Position numbers and translations under genes: made by a program
DNA from: Siphonodentalium dalli
Lineage: Eukaryota; Mollusca; Scaphopoda; Gadilida; Siphonodentaliidae
Assembly (NCBI GenBank): GCA_032622095.1
Contig: CP136061.1
Coordinates: 119,612,754 to 119,676,753 of the forward strand
Length of the DNA stretch: 64,000 nt
Direction: 5' to 3'
In this document: positions 41,629-55,000 of the stretch, in pieces
Layout: every line of letters begins with the position of its first letter
How positions within the stretch are numbered: the stretch's first letter is position 1
The notes under the pieces: model-generated
Seen by the model: only the letters and a program-made list of their open reading frames with translations
What the model was told of the DNA's origin: nothing
Databases searched by the model: none

Positions 41629-43373
41629 CAATCTCAACGCGTAACACGAACTTAGGCAAGAGAACATTTCGGTGTTAAAAATATACAAAATGGAACAAGT
41701 AGAACATCAGGGTTGTTTTTTGTTCATTTGTTTCCTACTCCTGTTTCTGTTTCTATTAGATATGTAAGATGCCAACCTGAAAATTGGTGAAAAATCGCTG
41801 AATTTTGCGACGGGTGCTGCTAAAAAAAATTAATGACAATTTTTCGTACTTTTGACCTTCGTACCGGGTCCGGATGGCTTCCAAAATGGTACCGGCAACA
41901 TATATAGCATGAACATTACGATGCAGTACGATACCATAGGGCATACGCTGATTTCATGAAGGTAGGCATAGCTGCCAAATTTAGGTGCATATACATACAT
42001 ACTAGTACGTGAATTGGTAGCAGCTTGCCAAAACACTCAAGATTTCGATAAATTAATGATGTTATTTAAAACTATTCATTTTTTTTACTTCACATTCAAC
42101 GCGTTCTCGCATTCCACCGAATATGTCTGTGTACATATTATATAGTAGGCCCATAGAATGAGCTCTACGTAAGACATGCCTAGCCTACGTGTATACAGAT
42201 CTATATACTGTGCCGATATTGGCCTAGATATACAACAGTATACCGGTATAGATACTGTTCAGTTTCCAAATATTATAGGCCTACATATAGCGATTATAAA
42301 CCTGAGATTATAGTTTTTATACAAATTTCATATGGATTGGAGAGACTCACTATGTCATACAAATTACAGCTTAGAAATGGGACATTTTTTTCAATGGCTA
42401 TTTTAGGTGAATTAATTATAATCATTTGCAGATATATGAGTTCAAAACGGAAAGATGACCGACCTCGAATTTACTGCAAATTTTCCTTGTACTATATACC
42501 TGTATATTTTGATACCCCTCATATATAGATGCTATATTAGATATACGCTACATGTGCCTACATAGGGTCCATATACATATATAATTGGTCGTATCCGTTC
42601 CAGCGTTTTGCGTGAGTTCGAATGTTCGGACCACAGTAACTGTTGTTGGAAATTTTAAAAAAAACACGAACAATTAATATAAGCACCTCATAATACTATA
42701 GTATTATTAGTAGAGGTGCAGATATTTATTTTTTCGGGATTTTTTACACAAATTTCCAACAACTGTGGTTCGGACCGACACAATCGAAACAACATCATAG
42801 TTTATAACAAATGATAAACATATTTATGCAACACAAAATATGTTTCAGTGCATTCATGTATTCCCATGCAAGCAACCCATATTATCTACGGATTTTTATC
42901 GGTAATCGTTAAAGTCAACTGCATGTCTATTCTATATAAGCCTGTCCACAATATGACACAATGCCGGTGTATCTATAGTCTATCGGCATTAAATAGCTAT
43001 AGACGACATCGACAGAGCTACATAATTGTGCAGCATAGCATCGCCAGAAATTGACCAGTTTTCATTAATTAAAACCATTTTTATAATTGCACACAACATT
43101 GGCATATTTTGATTAATAATGGACAATAGGAGAAACTGGGTTTTCAAACGGACAGCGGCACAAGGTTCCACTACCATGCACTCCCATCTGAAACATATTT
43201 TCGGACTTAAAATCTAGTTATTGTCCGGGATCATGTGTGCTATCAGGCTTTAATCAGAGTTATGGGGAATCAATTCATGTTTATCACGAACAAGTCATCT
43301 AAATCATGTCATCTCAAACTGGGAAGTTGGGAACTACACCAACTATGAAGCACATTTTTAAGGAACAAGTATT
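41629..43373. other. intergenic with one small inverted-repeat element
   Basis: At 42624-42778 a hairpin element has arms GTTGTTGGAAATTT and inverse, with GCACCTCATAATACTA pairing to TAGTATTATTAGTAGAGGTGC at the centre. No coding support elsewhere. Confidence 0.5.
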
Positions 43374-44170
43374 AAAGGGACGGGCACGGCCTTCATTGTA
43401 TAGGTTATAATTCAGAAATAATATTTATCAAATTATGATGATTTCCTCAAGAATATACTAACAGTATATCATAATGATAATATGAATGCGATATTTATTC
43501 ACAAAACACACTTTGTGTCCGATAAAATAAAGGTCAAGTTATGTTTTTTTTTTAGTTTCTCACAAAAAGTGCAGTGGATTGTTTATAAGCAAATTCACGA
43601 TATTGCGTCATTTCCTTATTTAGATTCGCACGCATTATACGTCGGTTGTAAAACCCCTAATGTGGTGCGTCTACAACTTACAATACTACTCATAGTAAAT
43701 TCCTCATTTGATATATATCACCATATATAGATTAGGAGAAAATACTTAACATCGATTGAAAAATATTCATCTCTTTGCAAGAGCAATGTAGCCTACAGGT
43801 TTTCTGTCTGATCATTTCACAATCATGAATTTTGAACTGATAGCAGGTAAAATGGGTCGATTAAAATAAAATTTGTTGTGATTTGAATACGATTGTTGAT
43901 GGTACCAACAACTTTATCAGCGCAATGGAACATTTTCATTGGACGATCCGGTAGTTCCAAGTGTTTGTCTATAAACAAAAGGTCATGTAACGTTTTTGAT
44001 GTTTGCTTACATAATAAAGCGTGCAAACGTAACAATAACATGCAATGTACGCGAAATTTATAATTGATATAAGAATATATGTCTATTATAAAATATTCTT
44101 TCTGTTTATGGCGGTTTTAACAGATGTGATTATTTTCAGAGCTGTACCCAATGAAGGCCGCCTGTATCTG
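43374..44170. repeat. dispersed ~800-bp repeat, copy 1
   Basis: Direct-orientation homology with 60990-61798: shared words AGGTTATAATT, CAAGTGTTTGTCTATAAACA, CATAATAAAGCGT, TTTCTGTTTATGGC. No ORF conserved between the copies. Confidence 0.75.
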
Positions 44171-44814
44171 GAACTAAGAAATAATATTCCCTGTGTCATT
44201 TGATTCCGATGTAATAAAGTTCTGAGTCAGAACTTGAAAACGTTCCCAGGTTTTGAACCAGTGGAATACCTCTATGGAAATAGACCCTAGCCAGAGTAGA
44301 GAATTATGCCATGATCTTGGCAATTATAAATGTTTTAAATAAAACAAAATATTTACTACCCCCTCCCTGATCAGTTAAAAATTCCTGAAATCCGTTTTTT
44401 GGTAAACTTAATTTTCACCCCATATTGAGTTGGATTTTTAAACTGATAGCCATTTTAAATTCTTATGATGTCATATGTAAATATATATTTACAGAGTCAA
44501 AGATTGGTCCCCATAATACAGGTGATGATTTAAGTCTAAAACTTTGACTGAAAGTTTGAAAAAATTGGCCTAAAAATTACATTTTAACACTATATTTTGG
44601 TCAGTAAATTAACCATTTCTTTACTAAATACTCATTAATTGATGAGTAGTTCCCTTAGGAAATTTAAATGTTCAGATAATAAGTTCAAGAAAAGAAATTT
44701 GTTGAACTTAATTGTTATCTGAAAATTTTCCAGAAATTAATAGAAATCCTCCTGCACTTGTGTTATATTTTCATCTGTTTGTCGTCAGTTTCTTTGAAAA
44801 ACCGACGAAAATCC
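44171..44814. other. no recognised feature
   Basis: AT-rich; TGATGAGTAGTTCCCTTAGG resembles 50640 and 52680 (inverse), suggesting another dispersed repeat. Confidence 0.45.
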
Positions 44815-44816
44815 TA

Positions 44817-45029
44817 CAGTAATGCTCTAAGTAATCGACTCCTTAACCACAGCAGAATTATGGGTAACTTTTCAGGATTTAGTCGGAAATATGGCTTGTT
44901 GGCATTCATCGGAAAGCTCTCGGGGAGAGCTTTCCGATGAATGGCAACAAGCCATATTTCCGACTAAATCCTGAAAAGTTGCCCATAATTCTGCTGTGGT
45001 TAAGAAGTCGATTACTTAGAGCATTACTG
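44817..45029. mobile_element. B6: mariner-type miniature element
   Basis: CAGTAATGCTCTAAGTAATC ... GAGCATTACTG, 213 bp, TA on both sides. Confidence 0.88.
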
Positions 45030-45471
45030 TATATCGGAATTAATTCTGATATAGGATTTTCATTGGCTTTTCAAAGAGACTGGTTTGTCATCTGCTTGTT
45101 TATACAGAACATCCCTCTAGATGAATAATAGACCATTCTAATGTATACTTTTATAATTGAATGGGAGAATCATATTAGTAAAAAAAAGGTTAAATTATTA
45201 GAATAATCTAAACCTTTTTTGGTGTGCAATTTCAAATTTCTTTTGTTTGGGGAAAGGGGGGGGGGGATTTCCAACTGTTGAAAATGTTTACCCAAGTTTT
45301 GCCTAAACTGAAAGTGATCAGAGCTGGGTGAGGCTATTTTGCTCTTGTAATAAACCCCCAAACGGTCAAGATGAGAACAGGAGACTTAATTATATTATCA
45401 GTGTTTTTAGTCAGAAGAACAAGTAAAATGATTATCACACACAATCAGTATGAGAAAATAAATTGATGACC

Positions 45472-45897
45472 AAGCCTGAGTTTAGTGTGCCTGTCATTTG
45501 CAGAATGAGGTCCCCAGAGGGTGAATTTAGTGACACTATCCTGCACAGTGGGCTAGCATCACCAAATTCACCCTCTTGGGACCTCATTCTGTTTAGGCCT
45601 CATCTTCTCTGGAAAGAAACTTCGTCACATAGGTTCTATTTCTTTAGTTTTTCTATATCACCAAATTGGCAGACGACATGTTACTTAATCGAGGTTCCCA
45701 ATGGGTGTACATCACAATATTCACCATTTGGGAACTTCAATCTGAGTCTATGTCTCCCATGGCAGATGATGCCATGCAGAATGAGGTTCCCAGAGGGTGA
45801 ATTTAGTGATGCAAGCCTGCAATGCAGGATAGCGTCACTAAATTCACCCTCTGGGGACCTCATTCTGCAAATGACAGGCACTTTAAACTCAGGCTTG
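45472..45897. mobile_element. A (long form, 426 bp)
   Basis: CAAGCCTGAGTTTAGTGTGC ... CTCAGGCTTG. Flanks TTGATGAC (45464-45471) and CTGATGAC (45898-45905) are an 8-bp duplication with one change. It contains both hairpins plus the unpaired centre (CCCAATGGGTGTACATCAC), likely the fullest family copy here. The 152-codon frame across it is a by-product. Confidence 0.86.
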
Positions 45898-46063
45898 CTG
45901 ATGACATGGATGAATGAATAAATGTGATATTAGGCAACAGAAATTTAATAACCTGGTTTACAAACCCTCCTACAAAATATTTCCTCCAAAAAAAAAATAT
46001 ATAAAGTTTTTATATACATACTTTATGTTCAAGCTGATTAAAATATGAAGCATGTGCCATCTG

Positions 46064-46316
46064 CAAGCCTTGAAAGAGCGTGTCTGTCATTTGCAGAATG
46101 AGGTCCCCAGAGGGTGAATTTAGTGATGCTACCCCGCATAGCAGGCTAGCATCACCAAATTCACCCTCTGGGAAGCTCATTCTGCTGAGGTGTAAGCAGA
46201 ATGAGGTCCCCAGAGGGTGAATTTGGTATGCTAGCCCACTATGCGGGGTAGCATCACTAAATTCACCCTCTGGGGACCTCATTCTGCAAATGACAGACAC
46301 ACTATTTCAAGGCTTG
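46064..46316. mobile_element. A (double hairpin, 253 bp), duplication GCCATCTG
   Basis: CAAGCCTTGAAAGAG ... CTATTTCAAGGCTTG with exact GCCATCTG on both sides. Confidence 0.9.
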
Positions 46317-46473
46317 GCCATCTGGTCAGTGACCAAAGTAAATATTTGATGGCAGAGTCTCTTTTTTCTTTCACCTTTTTTCCATAATCTTTTTATAATT
46401 TGAGTAAAACTTATATTCAAAAATCTGATGAAATTTTCATGGACAATTCTGCTATTTGTCAATTGCTGTGGTA

Positions 46474-46925
46474 CACAGTGGGGAATCACGTGGTTTCAAG
46501 TTGATGAGTATCACTCATTCAAAATGGCCGAGGCGATCTAAAGCACAACCAGAAGCGAGGAAAAAGGTAATAAACTAAGATATTACATAATATTTTGACA
46601 GCTATGAGCAGATGCTATTCTATTTTTCAAACAAGCTGATACCTCATTTATGTCCAAATTCACATTTATTTGCTCTAACATTCTGACCAAAGTTGCCAGT
46701 CGAAGGATTCTCCAAGATGTATGGACTGGCGTATTCCACGTACCTCCGACTGGCAACTATGTATTTCCAAACAAATAAGTATCAAATTGTTTCAAAAATA
46801 AACTAGCATATGCTCGTAACAGTCACACTGCTACATTTTGTGTCAGTATATTATGTTTATGTGCGTTTGCACATTATGAATGTGTGGTACTCACCAACCT
46901 CGAAACCACGTGATTCCCCACCGTG
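46474..46925. mobile_element. 452-bp inverted-repeat element, 6-bp duplication
   Basis: Ends CAC(A/G)GTGGGGAATCACG and inverse (24-bp terminal repeats with the E-box-like CACGTG), flanked by GTGGTA (46468-46473, 46926-46931). Internal hairpin TTGCCAGTCG ... CGACTGGCAA. Confidence 0.75.
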
Positions 46926-46931
46926 GTGGTA

Positions 46932-47300
46932 GTGATGCATAATTTAACCCCCACTCCTGCATCTACTTTTTTTCAATACAAATTTCGTATAAAACCAGGC
47001 TATATTAATATTGGTGTGGGCTTACTAGCATAAATTTCAACAGCCATAGAAGCTCTAAATTAATTTGTTATCATGATACACAATGAATAACAGATAAATA
47101 AAGCCGGATTATCTGATTTCATGCCTGAGTCAAAAGAACAAGTACAATGATTATCACACAAAAACAGCAGGAGAAAACAAACTAATGAGTTGGATGAATC
47201 AATAAATGTGATATTACTAGCATAAATTTCAACAACCATGGAAGCGCTTAAATGAATCTTTTTTTATGATACACAATGAAATAAATAAAGCCGGTTGATC
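46932..47300. repeat. ~190-bp tandem duplication
   Basis: TACTAGCATAAATTTCAACA ... AATAAAGCCGG(A/T)T occurs at about 47017-47115 and 47213-47305. The intervening AAGAACAAGTA(C/A)AATGATTATC also matches 45415-45470 next to the A element. Confidence 0.7.
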
Positions 47301-47311
47301 TGATTAATCAA

Positions 47312-47430
47312 GCCTGTGTCTGACAATTGCAGAATGAGGTCCTCAGAGGGTGAATTTAGTGATGCTATCGTGCACGTTGGGTTAGCATCACCAAATTCAC
47401 CCTCTGGGAATCTCATTCTGCTGAGGCCTC
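47312..47430. mobile_element. A-family single hairpin, right end lost
   Basis: CAAGCCTGTGTCTGACAATT then AGAATGAGGTCCTCAGAGGG hairpin to ATCTCATTCTGC. Confidence 0.75.
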
Positions 47431-48988
47431 AACCGCTGTGGGAGACCTAGGATCAGATTGAATTTCCCCAGTTGAAGTTAGTGATGTTCAACCATTAGTC
47501 ATCTCGATTATGCAAAATAATTGAAGTCAGTTAATATTTGTTTGAGATTGGTTAATATTTGTTTTAGTTCGGGACTAAAATTAAATTGCAACAACAAAAA
47601 ATTACAATCAAAGGGCCGTAGCTGGTAAAATTGAATGGCCTGGCCTAGTTTGCAAACTCATTACAGAAACTCCTCTTGTGAAATCTCATACAAAACATCT
47701 TTCAAATCTGTTGATAATTGTTCAAAATAAAGCATGGACAATTTATCATTGGTGCTAAATGTCTGGTGATTATGGCTGGGCCTAGTTTGCGAACATGTTT
47801 CCGGTATTCCCCTTGTGAACTCATAAACTCATTGAATAATTGATTTGAAATAACCCCCGGACAACTTTTCGGGATGGATAGAGGGATGGACGGACATACA
47901 GATGGACGGCACCCATTTGTATATGCCTGCTGAAAATGTTTTGGGCTGGGTATAATAAATGTGGCCAGTAGGGTGAGCCGATGGATTCAAATTTGAAACT
48001 CAAGATGGCTGCTGGTGGCAATGTTTTCAATGAATTTCGGAAAGAACGATAGCTCCCATCTAGAAGTCACCCTGAAGATCCATATGAAGTTAAGGGATGG
48101 TCGGATGAGAGATGTGGCCTGTAGGGTGCACTAAAGGAAATTGTTGACGCAAGCATGCATGACGGACACCAACCCATGGCAATATTTCAAACTTGACTTT
48201 GTCAAGTTGAGCTAAAAAGTATGTGAAACAAAACATTCATTTTAGGTCCAAAATGAGAGACTAAGTAAGCATAATATATACATACACATTAATACACATA
48301 ACAAATGATAAAACTATCAAAGACACATATCAACAGAAATATGTAAACTGTAAAAAGCATCATACATAATACTACAATAAATATAAATCTGCAAGTGATA
48401 CTAAAGACAGAAGAAGTGTCCGTCGCCTCCGATAACCATTGACCTTGGGCAAAATAGAAGCTGTCAAATATGAAACGACAAAACAGTTTTGTCATTTCAG
48501 ACTTTATGGGCACACACACTTCTCTCCTTGTGTAGAATGTGCATTTGAGTGAATCAGGGATGTAACTAATCAACGGAAATGACTTCAAAATAAAATATTT
48601 CTATAGGTAAAACTTTCTGGCCAAAGAAATTTTTGTAGCCTGTAAAAATTCCTACTAATTGATAGGAGTGGATATTTATACTTGACAAAGTCTGCCATTC
48701 ACATATTATCAGGGTCACGTACATTCTCGTTGATTTGTGACAATGCAAGAAGTTCAACAATCCATTCAATAAAATAATGAAGTCAGTTTTAATTAGCGCA
48801 TAAAAAAGCATTGCAAATAGTAGAGATTGGGAATACACATAGGTGTCCGCCATTGAGCGAATTTATGCCACTATGATTTTCTTATAGGAAAATGCCTCTA
48901 GTTTCAGGATCTGGTTGGTGCACTAAGAAAATGTGGTCCAAAATAAAAAAATTCATGCCTTTTCTATGAGTGCCCACCTCATTTTTAA
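47431..48988. other. mostly unrecognised; one satellite-element remnant
   Basis: At about 47975-48220 a single diverged monomer (CTCAAGATGGCTGCTGGTGG) ends in TGTCAAGTTGAGCTAAAA, matching the ends of the array elements. Open frames 48289-48853 on the minus strand lack support. Confidence 0.55.
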
Positions 48989-50323
48989 AGCTATTTTCCG
49001 AAAATACTACAATTTTGTAAACTTCATTTTATTACGAAATTTATCATGCCAAGAAGTCAATATGCGATATGGGAGATGAATTAGTATGATAGAGCTGAAA
49101 TGTGCTTCAAATGTCTACGAAAGATATTCGTGGTGACGCCACGAGGCGCCTAACTCTTAGTGACGCTGCACTATTTTCGTCGATTCACCAAAGTGACCTC
49201 GTTTCGTTTTCACTGTCCAGAAATCCATACGGAAAAAGTATAACATATTTGGTGTTGTAGTGACCAGTAGCATACTGGCGATCTGATAAGCCCAATAACT
49301 GGAAAATATTTAGCCCATGTCACGTGTAGTACCCTAATAACCTACCCCTACCCCGAAATATAAAAAAATCGATATTTTGGGAATTCGGTGACATATGCTT
49401 CTATATTCTTGTTATAGTTACTCCAACGGAGTGGTGTAGCATAATACATAACCATTGTTCCATACATCTATTCGGGTTATTTAGTGGTCAGAAATTATAA
49501 AGAGCGTTTCGAAATTAAATTTAAGGCTGATATTCGCCCATACAGTTATACACGTGTGTTGTGTGTATGTTCTATATAGCCATTCTAATTCCTACCTCAC
49601 TTTTCCAAACTAATAATATCCGACTATTAAGGTACACACGTCAGTGGGGAAGATCACAAAATGACAGGATAATATTATACTAAGACATTTCAACATATTA
49701 ATAGTTATTCACTAATAACACATTTGGGGAATGATGAAGATATGTAGTTAAAATATCCATTTTCATGACGTTTTGCATTTTTGTTTTGCATATTATTGGC
49801 GGCCATCTTGGATTATGGTGATTTTTTTCCTATGAAATATTAAGCATAACTTAATAGAAAGAAAATGATATATGATACTACTTAGATTATCAATGTATTA
49901 CGTCGCAATAAAACAAAAATTACATGAATGTGGTCGACATGCTAGAATTTGCGTTTTGGGGTAGGGGTAGGTTATTAGGGTACTATACGTGACATGGGCT
50001 AAATATTTTCAAGTTATTGGGCTTATCAGATCGCCAGTATGCTACTGGTCACTACAACACCAAATATGTTATACTTTTTCCGTATAGATTTCTGGTCAGC
50101 GAAAACGAAACGAGGTCACTTTGGTGAATCAACGAAAATAGTGCAGCGTCACTAAGAGTTAGGCGCCTCGTGGCGTCACCACGAATATCTTTCGTAGACA
50201 TTTGAAGCACATTTCAGCTCTATCATACCAATTCATCTCCCATATCGCATATTGACTTCTTGGCATGATAAATTTCGTAATAAAATGAAGTTTACAAAAT
50301 TGTAGTATTTTCGGAAAATAGCT
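48989..50323. mobile_element. 1.3-kb element with ~370-bp inverted repeats, TAA duplication
   Basis: Ends AGCTATTTTCCGAAAATAC and inverse, flanked by TAA on both sides (48986-48988, 50324-50326). Arms 48989-49370 and about 49950-50323; a GTGGTGACGCCACGAGGCGC hairpin is inside each arm. The 3-bp TAA duplication fits PIF/Harbinger. No transposase coding. Confidence 0.82.
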
Positions 50324-50326
50324 TAA

Positions 50327-51444
50327 TGCCTAATGCGTGGCCTATCCACAGACAGTGCTGAATGATAACCCTTTCTTTATCAAATGATCAAATGGATTCT
50401 TTAACACGGCTGTAAAAGAATATGTTGGAATCTGCTATTATTCATTTGAAGGGATGTTCAGGTAATAAAAGCAGACTACAGACAGACCAAAAGATAATAC
50501 AACTGCAGAAGGAATCATATTCAATGGTGGGAAATATTCAGATAATAAGTTCACCAAACGACCTATTCATCAATTAGTATTTAGTATAGACCTACCTATG
50601 GTTGTTTGTTGAACTTATTATCAGAATATTTGCTGAGGGAACTACTCGTCAATAAGTATTTAGTATAGAAAGAGTTAAAGTATGTGCTAAAAGGGGCTGC
50701 TAGGCATTCCATATCAACTGGTGTGACCACTGGTTGACGAAGGCGAAGAAAACTTTGCCCATCCCACATAGGTCATTACTACGGGTCACTTTATCAAGTA
50801 CATTATTTCTGCCATTTCTCATGTGGTACCTTACTTATATTTGAACTCACGCAGTGCTATTTTGTGAAAGATACAAGAATTTTTCGGAAATGCATACAGA
50901 AAATAAGAGAGTTGAATATGAGTAATAAATGCAAAGATATTTAATACGAAAATTGTTGAGAATTAGATTACATGTATTTTGAGTCAGTCGTTGTTACAGT
51001 GCAAATATATGAAATGGCAAAACATGATTAATATGTCCGATCTGAGAATATTTATACATACTTTGCAGCTTGAGAGTAAAAAATCATGACTCAGGCTTTG
51101 ACTGGATTTTCTGAGTTAATTATAATGGCAAGTGAAATAATCTTTGTCATGTTCCTTGTAAAGTTAACAGCCTACACAGTTGTTACGATTTCTTCCCTCA
51201 GATATTTGAATTCTACTTCATGTCAGCGATGCCCGTAACTATTAGATAACAAGACAGAGCAGTATTAAACATATTAACAACCAAACAAAGAATTTTCATT
51301 TGCACCATGGAAGAAGAATGCAGATGTTGGTTGGTTGGTTGGTGGTTGAAATTATGTCACGTGATTCTGCACGCAGAACCCAGCTTACTTCCAAATAGTA
51401 TGAAAGCATCATACAGCACATGTTTGAAAAAGACAGAATATCAT
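50327..51444. other. no recognised feature
   Basis: AT-rich sequence 3' of the HIT-like gene; no supported frames. Confidence 0.45.
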
Positions 51445-51850
51445 TTAAATTGTCACAAAATTGGTGCAAAATGTAATATGCCAGTTGAGTATGAATATAA
51501 AGAATGGACAATTATATTGTTGCATTCGTAGAGTATGAATGAAATCAGTCCCAGTAAACTTAAGTTTATTTATTAAGCGGTCGCTGTGTGGGTCCCTGAA
51601 GAAGTCATTACATTCCCATGAGTCCACTAGTATGTCTGTTGGACTATATGGGAGCATAGATCTGTTGATGTCTTCTTCCGAGTGGACATTATTTGTTGTG
51701 GTTCCAATGGTTTGGGGACTGGTGTCCAATTCAGTGGTAGGTGCATTCCTATTGTCATTCCAGAAACTGCAGCCTGGTTTTGGGCTGTCGTTTTTTGGTA
51801 CGTTTGCCGGGGATATATCCATTGGTGTGGCGTAATCTGTGTTAATATGA
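51445..51850 (-). CDS. possible terminal exon of the HIT-like gene
   Basis: An open frame of about 135 codons with coding-like composition (PTDILVDSWECNDFF, PHSDRLINKLKF) ends at TAA. An acceptor ...CCCTCAGAG before 51850 would match the two-base overhang of the 52099 exon, but it needs the second AG of a CAGAG pair and a weak donor. The alternative is the 3' UTR of the same gene, or an unrelated fragment. No family was recognised. Confidence 0.4.
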
Positions 51851-52094
51851 CTCTGAGGGTATGTTTACACGGACCAGAATGCAAGTTGTTGTGACATTTT
51901 TATGTGTGGAAACATTTCAAATTCAAATTTTTCAAATTCAAAACTATGCAAAACATACTAAGTGAATCAGAATATGAGTAAGGTAGAGAACACAACAATC
52001 TCATTTAAAACATAACTTACACCATTCTTCTACATTCATACTGGAAATCACACAATTGGAATATTATTTATTTTATCTTCTTTGTGTACATGTG

Positions 52095-55000
52095 CTACCT
52101 CTGATCAGCTCTTTTATTCAGAAATATGGATGATAACTTTTTCAGTCGCTTTTCGATGGATTTCTTCAGAAGTCTATGGACAGTGAAGGGATCAACATTC
52201 ACGTTCGATGCCTGAAATTAATTGAAAATGTTTTTCAGCAAAATAATTTTTCAAATGAGTATACATGGGCTTATGCTACTAGATCAAATCAAGTCATATT
52301 TGTTTATAATTTTGTATTGTTTACCCTTTTCTATACTGAATGGATTCTAATATCAGTTGTAAAAATATACATTGGAATGGACTAATATTCATCTGGAAGG
52401 TGTTCCGAAAAAAATTATCAGACGACAGACAGACGAAAAGATGATAAAAGTGAAGCCATATTTCCGACTAAATCCTGAAAATTTACCCATAATTCTGCTG
52501 TGGTGAAGGAGTCTATTATTTAGGGTATTACTGTATGTAAAGAAGAGTGAAAGGAAATCAATTAGGCTGAAGAGGTTGTATTTCTGATTGACACAATGAA
52601 ATTTTAGTAAACCAATGAACTTATTTTACTTAGGCTGAACAAACATCTGTTGAACTTATTATCTGAACATTTCCTAAGGGATAACTACTCATCAATGAGT
52701 ATTAAGTACCAAGCCGTGAAATAGTGTGCCTGTCATTTGCAGAATGAGGTCCCCAGAGGGAGAATTTAGTGATGCTACCCCGCATAGCGGGTTAGCATCA
52801 CCAAATTCACCCTCTGGGAACCTCATTCTGCTGAGTTGTAAGCAGAATGAGGTCCCCAGAGGGTGAATTTGGTGATGCTAGCCTGCTATGCGGGTAGCAT
52901 CACTAAATTCACCCTCTGGGGACCTCATTCTGCAAATGACAGACACACAATTTCAAGGCTTGTTAAGTACAGAAAGGGTTAAACAATAGGCAATTTAGGA
53001 TATGGCATGCCAAAGTATTTAGTGATGCAAAGAGTAAAATCCAAGATGGCTGCCAGCAGCCATGTTTTCGATTGAATATCGTTTAAATTTGACAGCTCCC
53101 ATCTAGAAGTGATGCTGAACATGCCGGTGAATTTTCAAACATTTCTCAAATAAATGTCAAGATGGCCACCAGCGGCTAAGTTTTTATTAATTTCATCTGT
53201 TATCTACTCAAAAGTTTTACCAGGCTTGTAAGGAGAAATATATTTTTAGGACTTTTTTCTCGAAACAGTCACTTACCATAAAGAGTTCTAAGGAACTAAT
53301 TTCTGAAAGCATGGAAGACACAGAACCTCTGGAAACAATCCTGCCGAAGGCTGGAATCTTATTTTTGTCATTGCCCTATAATTAGATAACATAAAGATAT
53401 ACATCTACTGTACCATTTCACCTGCTAGAAAAATCATCATATCCAAACAATTGTGTCAATAATATTGAAGCTCAGCCCGATAGTGGCAGGCATCTAGACA
53501 CACATTGCAAGAAGCAGCAACTCGTAACAGGATTTCTGATATGGGTTGGGGTGGTGAGGCTAGAAACAGCTGGATGGGGAACAGTGTTCATGCTGTCGGT
53601 GGCCAAATTGGCCATTGGCCATTTATTTTTTAAATTGGCCAATACAAATTTCAAATTGGCCAAACTTTTGGCCAAACTATTTTCTAACCCCCAAATGGAG
53701 AAGGAAAGCTAATTCAAAAGAGCTGAATATATCGACAGTGGCGTCAAAGTTAGGCGACGAAACTATTCCAGTCCATTTAACTAACAATGAATATCAGTAA
53801 ATCACAGTCAAATTTAAGCCCATTTTCTGAAACAAAACTGTTTGTTGGTAAGGTGAAGAAGTCCTAATCATGTGTCTGTTCAGAAACAACTTTTGAAGTC
53901 TCCTAAAACATTTAAATTAAATTTGTTGTCGCTGCCAGTCCTCAAAATATGGTGCTGGGTATTTTGCAGAAAGAGGTCCAAAGAGGGTGAATTTAGCAAG
54001 CTAACATCACTAATTTCTGGGGACCTCTTTAAGCTTAGGCCTCTTGTTCTCTGGAAACATCTTTATTATCAAATTAACAAGTTTTTAAGTTTGTTTAGAA
54101 AGTTTCTTCTTTTTTAGTTTACTTTCTCTATATCCCCAAATTGGTAGATGACACAATGCATAATCAAGGCGCCCAATGGGTGCACACCACCATCTTGGAA
54201 CTTAAACGTGTGTCTAGGTCTCCCATAGCTGATGAGACCATGCAGAATGAGGTCCCCCAGATGGTTAATTTGGTGATGCTAGCCCAATGTGTGAGGCTCT
54301 TGGGTTGGGAGAGAAATCTATTATGACCTGGGATGTGGGCATGGAAAAATCTTACCCTCGGAGCCAAATATTTGGTCCAGACACTGGGCAAGCCTCGTGT
54401 CCAGTCCAAATATCTGGCCCCTCGGTTGAGATTTTTCCATCTCACATCCAGACCTGTTACTTGTCACGGATTCGCCGTGAGACTCCCGCTTTCAGCAATA
54501 ATCAGCATGCATCTCACGGTGTCACGGCGACACCTCCTAATCTCACGGTTTGAAACAATCTTCTCAAACAAAAAAATAATTAAAAGTTACTTTCGTTTTC
54601 GTTGTACTATAACGCGGTAAGCGAGAATATGCGAGACTACATGGGTGCGATTGTTTAGCGTCCGGTGCAGACACTGTTGTTACGCAATAATACCGCGATA
54701 GCTTGGAGTAGCTGCCAATGTGCCGCGGGTAATTAGTCTGGCAATAAATGGTTTGTCGCCAAAGGTTTTAACAAACAAAGGAGGAATGAGATGAGCAATA
54801 TCACGTTATATAACTAATATTAACTATCCCAGATTGTTTTCATATTGGATTACAAACGAGCTTTATGCTGACCCCTATATATATAGGAAGCCCATTGAAT
54901 ATGGTCATTTATATATGTCTCGGTAAATTGGCGACCATGCATTATATATTTTTGAAATGTCTGATTCTGTGGAAAGACCGACAAAACGTTGACGATACGA

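Noticed and set aside
45463-46300. ORFs with RMRSPEGEFSDA and NSPSGDLIL on both strands as a protein family
   Set aside because: They recur wherever the family-A hairpin occurs and are the two strands of one palindrome, so openness reflects sequence symmetry, not coding.
48289-48853. Two hydrophobic minus-strand ORFs as membrane proteins
   Set aside because: AT-rich composition gives Phe/Ile/Leu-rich frames; no splice sites, starts or homology support.
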